Positions 27,555 through 37,115 are shown, counted from the stretch's first letter. The stretch is 64,000 bases of DNA from an uncultured Polaribacter sp. (GCA_943788045.1 CALSOT010000006.1:434001-498000), one strand, 5' to 3'. Translations and numbers: made by a program. The notes: generated by a model not told the origin, from the sequence alone.

Positions 27555-28901
27555 ATGGAAATATTAATAAAAGTATCGCAATTTATCTTAAGTTTATCTT
27601 TACTTATTGTATTGCACGAATTAGGGCACTTTATCCCTGCAAAATTATTTAAAACTAAAGTAGAAAAGTTTTACTTATTCTTTGATTATAAATTTTCAAT
27701 TTTTAAGAAAAAAATTGGAGACACTGTTTACGGTATTGGATGGATTCCATTAGGAGGATATGTGAAGATAGCTGGAATGATAGATGAAAGTATGGATACC
27801 GAGCAAATGGCTTTACCTCCAAAACCTTGGGAATTTCGTTCTAAACCAGCATGGCAGCGTCTTATCATTATGTTAGGCGGAGTTTTCGTAAACTTTGTTT
27901 TAGGTATTTTCATCTACATTATGTTAATGTATGCGTATGGAGAAAAATATTTACCTAACGAAAATGTAAAAGACGGTGTTTGGGTACAAGATACCTTAGC
28001 CATAAATCTTGGTCTAGAAACAGGTGATAAAATTCTTACAATTGATGGAGAAAAAATCAAAAAATTCTCTGAATTAACACTAGGATTTGTCAATGGTAAT
28101 AATTTTGAAATAGAAAGAAACGGAATTGTTATCGACAAAGAAATACCTGAAGATTTTATTTCTCAATTAGTAGATAGAAGCAAAGATGCTGGTGCAATTT
28201 TACTACCAAGATATCCCTTTACGATTACTAGTGTTTCTGAAGATTCTCCTAACTTAAATGTTGATTTACAAGCGAAAGATATAATTGTTTCGATTAACGG
28301 GAATCCAATAAAATATTTTGATGAAGCTCAGGTTGAATTAAATAAATTTAAAAATCAAGATATTTCTGTAACCATAAAAAGAGGTTCTGAAACAAAAGAT
28401 GTAGCTGTAAAAGTTACAGATAATGGAAAGCTAGGTGTTGGTTTTGGTTTATTACCAGCTAAAGATTTAGCAAAATTAGGTTACTATAATTTAGCTGAAA
28501 TAGAATATTCTTTTGCAGAGGCAATTCCTGCCGGATGGAACAAATCAGTAAAAACACTTACAGATTATATCAAACAGTTAAAGAAAATATTTAATCCTAG
28601 TACGGGAGCTTATAAAGGTTTAGGTGGTTTTATTTCTATTGGAAGTATTTTTCCGTCTGAATGGAGCGCAGAGTCATTCTGGAACATTACAGCATTCTTA
28701 TCTATTATGTTAGGTTTTATGAATTTATTACCAATACCTGCTTTAGATGGAGGACATGTAGTGTTTACCCTTTGGGAAATGATTACAGGGAGAAAACCAG
28801 GAGATAAATTTTTGGAATATGCCCAAGTAACAGGCTTTATTCTTCTGATAGCGTTATTACTTTTTGCTAACGGAAATGATATATTTAGGTTGTTTAAGTA
28901 A
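27555..28901 (+). CDS. rseP: RIP metalloprotease RseP (site-2 protease)
   Basis: A 448-residue inner-membrane zinc protease of the M50 family, which cleaves anti-sigma factors and other membrane substrates within the bilayer. Active-site HELGH at residues 21-25 and the second zinc motif NLLPIPALDGGH near the C terminus are intact, with one or two PDZ domains between (GDKILTIDGEK; LNVDLQAKDIIVSINGNPI). A TACATTTG box at 27518-27525 could be the -7 promoter element. The stop codon lies inside a small hairpin (28887-28909) and a terminator follows. Confidence 0.95.
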   Translation: MEILIKVSQFILSLSLLIVLHELGHFIPAKLFKTKVEKFYLFFDYKFSIFKKKIGDTVYGIGWIPLGGYVKIAGMIDESMDTEQMALPPKPWEFRSKPAWQRLIIMLGGVFVNFVLGIFIYIMLMYAYGEKYLPNENVKDGVWVQDTLAINLGLETGDKILTIDGEKIKKFSELTLGFVNGNNFEIERNGIVIDKEIPEDFISQLVDRSKDAGAILLPRYPFTITSVSEDSPNLNVDLQAKDIIVSINGNPIKYFDEAQVELNKFKNQDISVTIKRGSETKDVAVKVTDNGKLGVGFGLLPAKDLAKLGYYNLAEIEYSFAEAIPAGWNKSVKTLTDYIKQLKKIFNPSTGAYKGLGGFISIGSIFPSEWSAESFWNITAFLSIMLGFMNLLPIPALDGGHVVFTLWEMITGRKPGDKFLEYAQVTGFILLIALLLFANGNDIFRLFK

Positions 28902-28909
28902 AACAACCT
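28887..28909 (+). other. Hairpin spanning the rseP stop codon
   Basis: A perfect 9-bp inverted repeat, AGGTTGTTT / AAACAACCT with a 5-nt loop, contains the TAA. It precedes the true terminator by only 11 bp and could stabilise the mRNA end. Confidence 0.5.
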
Positions 28910-28914
28910 AAAAT

Positions 28915-28953
28915 TAAAAAAGCCTTGACACAAATGTATCAAGGCTTTTTTTT
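28915..28953 (+). terminator. Bidirectional terminator between rseP and bioB
   Basis: The stem AGCCTTGA / TCAAGGCT is flanked by an A-run upstream and a T-run downstream, so it can terminate rseP on the plus strand and bioB on the minus strand, which converge here. Confidence 0.85.
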
Positions 28954-29061
28954 GTAAAAATATTCTTTAGAAATTATAACGCAATCAAAATAAACATTAC
29001 TTAATAATCTAAATTAAAAATAGTATTAGTTGACAATAACTTGTTATACAAAAAAACATTT

Positions 29062-30159
29062 TTAAGCTTTTAAGTCTTTCATCTTTTCTTTTGCAGCCTC
29101 ATTTCTTTTAATTTTATGCTCTGGCCTACTCCATTTTGGTTTTTCTCCTAAAGCTTCAAATTTAGAATCTTTAGCTTCTACAGTTTTCGGTTGCACTTTT
29201 TTAGTAAATGGTTTCTGCGGATTTAAGCCCAATAATTTAAACATTTTCATATCCTCATTTACATCAGGATTAGGAGTAGTTAACAATTTATCACCTGCAA
29301 AAATTGAATTTGCTCCTGCAAAGAAACACATCGCTTGTCCTTCTCTACTCATTTGAGTTCTTCCTGCTGATAAACGAACTTGGGTTTCTGGCAACACAAT
29401 TCTAGTAGTTGCTACCATTCTAATCATATCCCAAATTTCAACCGGCTTTTCATCTTCTAAAGGAGTTCCTTCAACAGCAACTAATGCATTAATTGGTGTA
29501 GATTCTGGTTGTGGATTTAAAGTTGATAGAGCTACTAACATTCCTGCTCTATCTTCTGCAGATTCTCCCATTCCAATAATTCCTCCAGAACAAACAGTAA
29601 CATTTGTTTTACGAACATTATCTATTGTATCTAATCTATCTTGATATCCTCTAGTAGAAATTACTTCTTTGTAATATTCTTCTGAAGAATCTAAATTGTG
29701 ATTGTATGCATATAAACCTGCTTCAGCCAGTCTTTGTGCTTGATTTTCAGTAACCATTCCAAGTGTACAACAAACTTCCATATCTAGTTTATTGATTCCT
29801 CTTACCATTTCTAAAACTTGATCAAACTCTGGTCCATCTTTTACATTTCTCCAAGCTGCTCCCATACAAACACGAGAACTTCCAGATTCTTTTGCTCTCA
29901 AAGCTTGAGCTTTTACTTGATTAACCGTCATTAAATCATTTCCTTCAACATCTGTGTGATATCTAGCTGCTTGTGGGCAATAACCACAATCTTCAGAACA
30001 TCCACCAGTTTTTATCGATAATAAAGTTGACACTTGTACAACATTAGGATCATGTTGTTTTCTGTGGATTGTTGCTGCATCATACAACAACTCCATCATT
30101 GGTTTATTGTAAATTTCTAATATTTCTTCTTTCGTCCAATTATGTCTTACTTCGCTCAT
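29062..30159 (-). CDS. bioB: Biotin synthase
   Basis: A radical-SAM enzyme that inserts sulfur into dethiobiotin. The cluster motif TGGCSEDCGYCPQ (CxxxCxxC) is near residue 50, and further family blocks are GAAWRNVKDG, EVCCTLGM, YNHNLDSS, TVCSGGIIGMGE and the RLSAGRTQMS segment near residue 260. The start MSEVRHNW at 30159 is preferred; an in-frame ATG five codons earlier adds MNPIF. A Lys-rich tail extends the C terminus beyond the usual end. It stands alone with no other bio genes in this window. Confidence 0.97.
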   Translation of the reverse strand: MSEVRHNWTKEEILEIYNKPMMELLYDAATIHRKQHDPNVVQVSTLLSIKTGGCSEDCGYCPQAARYHTDVEGNDLMTVNQVKAQALRAKESGSSRVCMGAAWRNVKDGPEFDQVLEMVRGINKLDMEVCCTLGMVTENQAQRLAEAGLYAYNHNLDSSEEYYKEVISTRGYQDRLDTIDNVRKTNVTVCSGGIIGMGESAEDRAGMLVALSTLNPQPESTPINALVAVEGTPLEDEKPVEIWDMIRMVATTRIVLPETQVRLSAGRTQMSREGQAMCFFAGANSIFAGDKLLTTPNPDVNEDMKMFKLLGLNPQKPFTKKVQPKTVEAKDSKFEALGEKPKWSRPEHKIKRNEAAKEKMKDLKA

Positions 30160-30264
30160 AAATATTGGGTTCATATATAAATTGGAAAAACTCCGTTTTG
30201 GAAATGGAATTTATAGTTAGTATAAAAAAGTGTTGCTAAATAGTTCAAAATGCTTTTTAGCAAG

Positions 30265-30303
30265 CAAAAAATCCTTGATAGAGATCTATCAAGGATTTTT
30301 TTC
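30265..30303 (-). terminator. Terminator of the BtuB-like receptor gene
   Basis: The stem TCCTTGATAG / CTATCAAGGA (30272-30295) with an AGAT loop is flanked by A- and T-runs. It closes the minus-strand receptor gene just upstream of bioB. Confidence 0.8.
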
Positions 30304-30317
30304 TGTATATTTTCTCT

Positions 30318-32140
30318 TTAGAAACTATAACGAAAACCAAATAAAACATTACTTGGTGGCATTGGCACATAACCAGTTTCTATATATTCTGCATCAAAAA
30401 TATTGTTTGCAGTAATTGTAAAACTAAATTTATTAACATCTACAATTATAGAAGCATCCCACACATTATAACTTGTTCCAACAGTTCTTTCTGCATGTTT
30501 ATGAATAATGTTTTGCCTTACGTTTTTAAATAATTTACTTGAAAAACGAGTTATAAACTGGTGCTTTAAAGTATTTAAAGAATAACGAGATAAACTCTTT
30601 ATTTTCATCTAAAATATTGTCATCCAAAAAATTATAGCCAAAAGACAAAGTCTGATTAAACTCATTTAATTTAAAACGATAATCTGTATTTAACTCAAAA
30701 CCTTTTGTATTTACTTCTGCAAGATTGGTTGCTTCATACTTTTACTGCTGCTGCATCTGGTCTTACAAAATCTATTAAGTTAGTCGCGTCTCTATTAAAA
30801 ACTGCTGCAGAAGCTGTAAAACTCTTTTGACCATATTTAAACCCTATTTCTTGTGCAAACGCTTCTTCTGGTTTTAAATTAGAATTTCCAATGGTACTTC
30901 TATCATTATAATACAAATCTGTATACGTTGGTATTCTGTAAGTTACCCCTAAATTACCATAGGCTTTTAAATTATCTGACAATTGATACCCAATATCCAA
31001 CCCTGGAAAAGCATGGAATTTAAAGTCAGAAAAATAGGTAATAGCAACACCTGGAGTAATATCTAATTTGTCATTAGCTAATTTAAAACGATGTTCTAAA
31101 AACAAATTTGCCATGGTTCTATTTCTCTTCCCTAAATTATTACTACTAATAAAAACTCTAGAAATATCAACACCAAAACCTGTAATACCTATATTTGAAG
31201 TGTAAGAAGCATTTGTTTCTACACCTACCTTATTAGTAATATGTAAGTTTCTATAAACACTTGGGTTATCTCTTATATACACATATTCATCTTGACCTCT
31301 TTTCCAATAAACTCTCGGAGTAATTTTAAATTTCTCCGTTCTAAAAGTAGTAGAAGCACCTAACAAACTACTCTGTGTTTCTTCATATTGTTCTGTAGCA
31401 GTTGCACTTGCATAAAATCCATTTGCACCAAATTTTTTGTCGAAAAAAGTAGCAATTACTTCTATAGGTTGTTCTTTCTTATTAAAAACTCCTTTTAATA
31501 AATAATTTTTATTTTCATAATCAGAATTATGTCTATATCCGTCTGAAGTTAAGATACCAACATGAGCAATTACCGATGAATTTTTAAATTCTTTTCCAAC
31601 AGTTACAGAACCATTTAATTGTCCAAAAGAACCTACCTCAAAATTTGCAGAAACTGTATTTTCTAGATTTTTTTTAGTTACTATATTTATGGCTCCTGTA
31701 AATGCATTTTGCCCAAAAACTCTTGCTGCAGGACCTTTAATAATTTCTATTCTTTCAATAACCTCAATTGGTAAAGCAGCATTCATTGTGTGATGCCCTG
31801 TTTGAGCATCGTCCATTTTAATACCATCAATTAGAAGTAAGGTTTGATCAAAACCACCACCTCTAATGTATAAATCTGCTTGACTTCCAGCAGTTCCTCT
31901 TCTTCTAATATCTAAACCTGCAACTTGTTGTAATAAATCGGCAACATTTGTTGCTGCACTATTCTTTATAACTTTAGATGATATAATATTGATGGTTCTA
32001 GAGTTCTCCTTGAAAGGTAAATCTATTCTTGTAGATTTTATTAAAACAGTGTCTAATTCCTGAATTTGCTTTTTTTCTTGAGAAAAAGAAGTCATGTGCA
32101 ACACTAAGAGTGCAATAATTAATAATTTATTTCGTGTCAT
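30318..32140 (-). pseudogene. TonB-dependent receptor (BtuB-like), broken by two frameshifts
   Basis: The first part (32140 down to 30734) encodes a signal peptide (TSFSQ), a plug domain (DLLQQVAGLDIRRRGTAGSQ, LYIRGGGFDQTLLLIDGIKMDD) and most of a barrel, ending early after DFVRPDAAAVKV. Removing about one base there continues in the next frame as EATNLAEVNTKGFELNTDYRF and so on to about 30600, where a second one-base excess (a TTT run) shifts to the third frame, SRYSLNTLKHQFITRF, ending with the barrel terminus LFGFRYSF. Total length would be about 605 residues. It resembles small-ligand receptors of the vitamin B12 type; the substrate is unproven. A MocR-type regulator is divergent. Confidence 0.88.
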
Positions 32141-32180
32141 TTTATTTTATTTTGATTTTTAAAACGCTGCAAAATTCGTA

Positions 32181-32232
32181 ACTTTCCGGACGATTAAACT
32201 AGTCCAGTTTTAAAATGATAGATAGTCCGGTT
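32181..32232. promoter_or_regulatory. Candidate operator between the receptor and the MocR-type gene
   Basis: Two direct repeats, TAGTCCAGTT at 32200-32209 and TAGTCCGGTT at 32223-32232, lie 23 bp apart (two helix turns). CCGGAC at 32186-32191 is an inverted copy of the second core. MocR-family proteins typically bind direct repeats in the divergent promoter, so this is a plausible binding site. The second repeat lies inside the longest possible open frame of the regulator, which favours a downstream GTG start at 32239. Confidence 0.5.
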
Positions 32233-33723
32233 ATCATAGTGTTTAAACAACTCATAGATTTTGATAAAAATCTATCTCAACCCTTATACATACAAGTCTC
32301 TCAGCAAATTATAAATGCAATACAACGAAGCTATTTAACTAAAGGTACAATTCTACCAGGAAGCCGTGTTTTGGCTAAGTTATTAAAAATTCATAGAAAT
32401 ACAGCCGTTGCTATTTATGAAGAATTAGCTTCTCAGGGCTGGGTAGAAATTATACCAAATAAAGGTACATTTGTTCTAGAACCAGAACAAAAAACAGCAA
32501 AAATAAAAGCCAATTCTCAAAAAATAGATGAAGCATATACCTACGCTAAAACAACAGGATTCCCTTTTCAAAAATCATTTCATTTAGCATCAACTCATCA
32601 ATTAACAAATGTTAAGTATACAATTAACGATGGAAAACCAGATTTACGATTACATCCTGTCAATGAATTTACCCGGTGGTACAGCGCTGCAATGAAAAGA
32701 AAAACATTAATAAAAAAATGGGATAAACCAATTGAATCTTCATCCTCTTTATTTCAAACACAATTGTGTAATTATTTAAATGCAACAAGAGGTTTTCATA
32801 TAACTCCCAATAATATAATAAATACCCGGAGTACAGAAATGAGTTTATACATCGTTTCTCAATTATTAATAAAGCAAAATGACGTCGTATTAGTTGGCCA
32901 TTTAAGTAATTATGCCGCTAATATGATTTTTCAACAAGTAGGTGCAAATATCAAAACAATCCCTGTAGATGAAAATGGTTTAGATATTGATTACATAAAA
33001 AAACATTTTGTAAAACAAAGTATTCGATGTATTTACATCTGTGCCCATCGAGACTACCCAACCATGGTAACTTTAAGTGCAGAACGTAGATTAAAACTCT
33101 TACTACTTGCAAAAGAATACGGATTTGCTATTATTGAAGACGATTACGATTACGATTTTCAGTTTAAAGGGTCTGCCATGCTACCAATGGCTAGCGCAGG
33201 TGCAAATGGTATGGTTATTTATTTAGGAAAACTAGGGCAGTCTTTATTTCCTAGTTTTCAAACAGGATTTGTAGTAGCCCCAGAAAATTTAATTTCAGAA
33301 GCAAATAACTATCTGCAATTATTGGATAAACAAGGCGATTTAATTCAAGAACAAATGTTATCTGAATTGATTCATGAGGGTGAAATTTATCGACTCATGA
33401 AAAAAAACATTGTTATTTATAAACAAAGACGTGATTGTTTATGCAAACTCCTAACTCAATATTTTGATAAAATAGCTGACTGGAAAATTCCTACTGGTGG
33501 ACTAGCAATTTGGCTCGAATTTCAACCAAAAATATCATTGATAAAACTAGCTAAAGAAGCAGAAAAAAACGATTTATTTTTACCACAAACCATCCTTTAT
33601 CAAGATAAAAAGACTTGCGCTATTCGTTTTGGTTTTGGACAGCTAAATATAGAAGAAATTAAATCTGTGATTAAGAAATTGAAAAATGCTTACAATACTG
33701 TTAAAGAGCCTCTTGTGTATTAA
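32215..33723 (+). CDS. MocR-type regulator (GntR HTH plus aminotransferase-like domain) with altered PLP site
   Basis: A 502-residue protein with an N-terminal winged helix (PLYIQVSQQIINAI, GTILPGSRVLAKLLKIHRNTAVAIYEELASQGWVE) and a C-terminal fold-type I aminotransferase domain (about 120-495; HRDYPTMVTLSAERR, IIEDDYDYDFQF). These proteins sense PLP or related ligands. In the usual FSK-T-L-x-P pattern the lysine that forms the aldimine would align with Gln342 (GKLGQSLFP), and the later Arg is also changed (SFQTGF). The protein may therefore not bind PLP covalently. ATG 32215 or GTG 32239 are possible starts. It is divergent from the broken receptor gene and probably regulates it. Confidence 0.85.
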   Translation: MIDSPVIIVFKQLIDFDKNLSQPLYIQVSQQIINAIQRSYLTKGTILPGSRVLAKLLKIHRNTAVAIYEELASQGWVEIIPNKGTFVLEPEQKTAKIKANSQKIDEAYTYAKTTGFPFQKSFHLASTHQLTNVKYTINDGKPDLRLHPVNEFTRWYSAAMKRKTLIKKWDKPIESSSSLFQTQLCNYLNATRGFHITPNNIINTRSTEMSLYIVSQLLIKQNDVVLVGHLSNYAANMIFQQVGANIKTIPVDENGLDIDYIKKHFVKQSIRCIYICAHRDYPTMVTLSAERRLKLLLLAKEYGFAIIEDDYDYDFQFKGSAMLPMASAGANGMVIYLGKLGQSLFPSFQTGFVVAPENLISEANNYLQLLDKQGDLIQEQMLSELIHEGEIYRLMKKNIVIYKQRRDCLCKLLTQYFDKIADWKIPTGGLAIWLEFQPKISLIKLAKEAEKNDLFLPQTILYQDKKTCAIRFGFGQLNIEEIKSVIKKLKNAYNTVKEPLVY

Positions 33724-34064
33724 TTTTTTTATCCTATTAAGATATTAACAAAGCGATTTTATCCGCTATTTTTTATTTTTTTATAGCATGTTTGTGCATT
33801 TAGATTGTAATAATTTTCATTTCATATTTATTATGAATGAATTTTTAACTAAAATTTACACCAAAAAGCAATTACTATTTTAAACAATAAAAATAGTTGT
33901 GTTATTTCTATGTGCGACAAAACCAAGAAACCTGTTACTTTTGGCCGCGTTTTATCATTGTTTATATTTACAAACTTTTCTTTAATTTAAGAAACTCCGT
34001 AAAAAAAAGAGTCAATATTTTGTTATAAACCCCAAATAAAATACTTTTTTTTAATATTTTATTA
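33724..34064. other. Gene-free AT-rich stretch
   Basis: About 340 bp between the MocR-type gene and the DUF2975 gene promoter. I see no open frame of useful size, no clear terminator hairpin and no repeat; short poly-T and poly-A tracts dominate. Confidence 0.6.
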
Positions 34065-34092
34065 TTGTTTTTCAATAATTTTTATATATTTG
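34065..34092 (+). promoter_or_regulatory. Promoter of the DUF2975/HTH pair
   Basis: TTG at 34065-34067 and TATATTTG at 34085-34092 match the flavobacterial -33/-7 consensus with 17 nt between. It gives a leader of roughly 25 nt before the ATG at 34120. Confidence 0.6.
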
Positions 34093-34119
34093 CATTGTTA
34101 AGCAATAAAACCATATGTA

Positions 34120-34635
34120 ATGAAAACAAAAAAAATATTAAAATTTATGCACATCCTTTCTTGGTTTGTATTTATTGGATTATGTATTAAAACAGGAGGA
34201 ATTCTAATTTCTTATTTTATGAGTATTACAACTCCTGAAGCTGCAGAAAACTTATATGCTGGTTTAGATCTATCAGAGTATTATAAGCATAGCTTTAAAC
34301 AATACACTTTTATTGTTAGCTACAAAGTAGCTTTGTTTGCAACTGAAGCTTATATTGCATTTCTAGTTACCCAATTATTAAAAGCATTAAACTTAGAGAA
34401 ACCTTTTAATCTAAAGGTTCAAAAATTGATGCAAAGTATTAGTTATAGTATTTTTAACTTATGGATTTTAGCTATGATTCATAATACACATGTTCAATTT
34501 ATAGGTATAAGATATCATTATTCTATGGATTTATTTTCGAGTGATTTTATATTTTTAGCAGGTGTAATTTTCATCTTTGCACAAATAATTAAAAGAGGAA
34601 TCGAAATTCAATCTGAGAATAATTTAACAATATAA
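34120..34635 (+). CDS. DUF2975 membrane protein
   Basis: A 171-residue protein with four hydrophobic helices (about 10-30, 62-84, 105-120 and 145-165). It resembles DUF2975, small bacterial membrane proteins almost always paired with a short HTH regulator, as here: the next gene starts one base after its stop. Function is unknown; sensing or membrane stress has been inferred for similar pairs. Confidence 0.8.
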   Translation: MKTKKILKFMHILSWFVFIGLCIKTGGILISYFMSITTPEAAENLYAGLDLSEYYKHSFKQYTFIVSYKVALFATEAYIAFLVTQLLKALNLEKPFNLKVQKLMQSISYSIFNLWILAMIHNTHVQFIGIRYHYSMDLFSSDFIFLAGVIFIFAQIIKRGIEIQSENNLTI

Positions 34636-34636
34636 T

Positions 34637-34843
34637 ATGGCAATCATAGTAAACTTAGATGTAATGCTTGCCAAACGAAAAATGCGGAGTAAAGAATTAG
34701 CAGAAATAATTGATATTACAACTGCAAACTTATCTATTTTAAAATCAGGTAAAGCAAAAGCAGTTCGTTTTTCTACATTAGAAGCAATTTGTAAAGCATT
34801 AGATTGTCAACCTGCAGATATTTTAGAATATATAGAAGATTAA
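34637..34843 (+). CDS. Small XRE-family HTH regulator
   Basis: A 68-residue protein consisting only of a Cro/CI-type helix-turn-helix (MLAKRKMRSKELAEIIDI, TANLSILKSGKAKAVRF, TLEAICKALDCQPADILEYI), like the YozG-type partners of DUF2975 proteins. It is co-transcribed with the membrane protein and presumably controls this operon. Its end overlaps the end of the convergent tadA gene by 4 bp. Confidence 0.88.
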   Translation: MAIIVNLDVMLAKRKMRSKELAEIIDITTANLSILKSGKAKAVRFSTLEAICKALDCQPADILEYIED

Positions 34844-35289
34844 TTAAGGTTTCGTTTTTCAATAAAAAAACGTTTTAATAACTGAGAACATTCATTTTCC
34901 AAAACTCCTGCTACTACTTTTGTCTTTGGATGCAAAGTGGTATTTAAATTTTTAAAACCTCTTTCTAACTCTGAAGCTCCATAAACAATCTTACCAATTT
35001 GAGTCCAATAACTTGCACCTGCACACATTTGACAAGGCTCTAAAGTAACATACAAAATACACTCTTTTAAATATTTTCCACCCAAAAAATCTGCAGCAGC
35101 AGTAAAAGCTTGCATTTCTGCATGCGCAGTTACATCTGTTAATGTTTCTGTTAAGTTATGTGCTCTTGCAATAATTTGATCTTTAAACACAATTACAGCA
35201 CCAACAGGAACTTCTCCTTTATCAAAAGCAGTTTTTGCTTCTTGTAAAGCTTTTTTCATAAAGTAAGTATCATCAAAAGGTTGTATCAT
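34840..35289 (-). CDS. tadA: tRNA adenosine deaminase TadA / nucleoside deaminase
   Basis: A zinc deaminase of about 149 residues with the catalytic HAEMQAF and PCQMCAGA motifs. In bacteria it converts A34 of tRNA-Arg to inosine. I chose the ATG at 35289 (MIQPFDDTYFM) since the longer frame adds a non-homologous hydrophobic stretch that overlaps the divergent dxs start. The gene ends 4 bp inside the HTH gene, convergent. A guanine or cytidine deaminase role is possible but less likely given the size and motif. Confidence 0.9.
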   Translation of the reverse strand: MIQPFDDTYFMKKALQEAKTAFDKGEVPVGAVIVFKDQIIARAHNLTETLTDVTAHAEMQAFTAAADFLGGKYLKECILYVTLEPCQMCAGASYWTQIGKIVYGASELERGFKNLNTTLHPKTKVVAGVLENECSQLLKRFFIEKRNLN

Positions 35290-35345
35290 CTTTTTGAATA
35301 TAAAAATCAATATTACAAAATTTGATGTTGTATTTTTGCATTCGA

Positions 35346-37115
35346 ATGAAGAACTTGTTAGAAAACATATCAAATCCATCTGATTTAAGAAAATTAAATC
35401 CAGCACAATTAACGCAATTAGCAAAAGAGTTAAGAGCATTTATTATTGATATTGTAGCCACAAAAGAAGGTCATTTAGGGGCAAGTTTAGGAGTTGTAGA
35501 AATTACCATTGCTATTCATTATTTATTTGATACTCCGAATGATTTATTGGTTTGGGATGTTGGACATCAAGCCTATGGTCATAAAATTTTAACAGGAAGA
35601 AAAGACAACTTTCATACCAATAGACAATTTGGCGGAATTGCCGGTTTTCCATCAAGAAAAGAGAGCAAATTTGATGCTTTTGGAGTTGGACATTCATCAA
35701 CCTCTATTTCTGCAGCATTAGGCATGGCAATTGCTTCTAACTTAAAAGGTGAAACAGAAAAACAACATATTGCTGTTATTGGCGATGCCTCTATTGCGAG
35801 TGGAATGGCTTTTGAAGCTTTAAATCACGCAGGCGTTTCTAACGCTAATTTACTAATCATTTTAAATGACAACGCTATTGGAATTGACCCATCAGTTGGT
35901 GCTTTAAAAGAGTATTTAACAAAGGTTAAAAGCGATAAAAGATTAGCAGTACAAAATAATATTATAAAAGCGTTAAATTTTGATTATTCGGGCCCCATTG
36001 ATGGACATAATTTACCCAAAGTTTTATCAGAATTAAAAAGACTAAAATCTGTAAAAGGCCCTAAATTTTTGCATGTAATTACTACAAAAGGAAAAGGTTT
36101 ACAGCAAGCAGAAGAAGACCAAGTTACATATCATGCTCCAGGAAAATTTGATAAAATTTCTGGAGAAAGAATTAAAAAAGAAGAGAGTTTATATACCAAA
36201 TATCAAGATGTCTTTGGAAAAACAATTGTAGAACTTGCAAAACAAAATGATAAAATTATTGGTATTACACCAGCAATGTTAACAGGAAGTTCGTTAAAAT
36301 ATATGATGCAAGAATTTCCTAAAAGAACTTTTGACGTTGGTATTGCAGAACAACACGCAGTAACTTTAGCTGCTGGAATGGCTGCACAAGGTTTAATACC
36401 ATTTTGTAATATTTATTCTACATTTTTACAACGTGCATACGACCAAGTAATTCATGATGTTGCTTTGCAAAATTTACCTGTTATCTTTTGTTTGGATAGA
36501 GCTGGTTTGGTAGGTGAAGATGGAGCAACACATCATGGTGTTTTCGACTTAGCATACTTACGTTGCATTCCTAATCTAATTATTTTTGCACCCAGAAACG
36601 AAATTGAATTGCGTAATATTCTATATACTGCTCAATTAGGATTAAAAAACCCGATTGCAATTCGCTATCCAAGAGGAAAAGGAACCATTATTGATTGGTT
36701 AAAACCTTTTAAAAAAATAGAAATAGGAAAAGGGGTTCAATTGAAGCAAGGAACTAAAACAGCAATTCTATCTATTGGAACAATTGCTAAAAATGTTTCT
36801 GAAGCAATTGAACTATCAAAGAAAACTGATGAAATTGCTCATTTTGATATGCGTTTTGTAAAGCCTTTAGATGAAAAACTATTACATACCATTTTTTCAG
36901 AATATAAAACAATTATTACAATTGAAGACGGGACTATAAAAGGAGGATTTGGAAGTACTATCTTAGAATTTGCATCAGAAAACAATTATCAACATAAAAT
37001 AAAAACGATAGGAATTCCTGATGAATTTATTGAACACGGGAGTATTTCTAAACTGCAACATAAACTTGGATTAAATATTGAAAACTTAAAAATAACAATT
37101 GAAAATTTGATCTAA
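35346..37115 (+). CDS. dxs: 1-deoxy-D-xylulose-5-phosphate synthase
   Basis: A 589-residue thiamin-diphosphate enzyme that condenses pyruvate and glyceraldehyde-3-phosphate, the first step of the MEP isoprenoid pathway. Motifs: HLGASLGVVE, DVGHQAYGHKILTGR, the ThDP-binding GDASIASGMAFEALNHAG, the transketolase-type FDVGIAEQHAVTLAAGMA, and RYPRGKG. The start is MKNLLENI at 35346; a longer frame adds eight unlikely residues. TATTTTTG at 35331-35338 may be its -7 box, giving a nearly leaderless transcript. It is a little shorter than E. coli Dxs, as usual in Bacteroidetes. Confidence 0.95.
   Translation: MKNLLENISNPSDLRKLNPAQLTQLAKELRAFIIDIVATKEGHLGASLGVVEITIAIHYLFDTPNDLLVWDVGHQAYGHKILTGRKDNFHTNRQFGGIAGFPSRKESKFDAFGVGHSSTSISAALGMAIASNLKGETEKQHIAVIGDASIASGMAFEALNHAGVSNANLLIILNDNAIGIDPSVGALKEYLTKVKSDKRLAVQNNIIKALNFDYSGPIDGHNLPKVLSELKRLKSVKGPKFLHVITTKGKGLQQAEEDQVTYHAPGKFDKISGERIKKEESLYTKYQDVFGKTIVELAKQNDKIIGITPAMLTGSSLKYMMQEFPKRTFDVGIAEQHAVTLAAGMAAQGLIPFCNIYSTFLQRAYDQVIHDVALQNLPVIFCLDRAGLVGEDGATHHGVFDLAYLRCIPNLIIFAPRNEIELRNILYTAQLGLKNPIAIRYPRGKGTIIDWLKPFKKIEIGKGVQLKQGTKTAILSIGTIAKNVSEAIELSKKTDEIAHFDMRFVKPLDEKLLHTIFSEYKTIITIEDGTIKGGFGSTILEFASENNYQHKIKTIGIPDEFIEHGSISKLQHKLGLNIENLKITIENLI

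Noticed and set aside
30318..30608. Small separate gene
   Set aside because: Its residues continue the barrel of the receptor in a shifted frame and it ends with a TonB-receptor C terminus, so it is part of the broken gene.
34120..34843. Toxin-antitoxin module
   Set aside because: The pair is a known DUF2975/HTH type; no toxin domain is visible and the HTH protein is not antitoxin-like beyond its size.
35290..35439. Hydrophobic N-terminal extension of tadA
   Set aside because: It overlaps the dxs start region and lacks family homology; the ATG at 35289 fits known deaminases.
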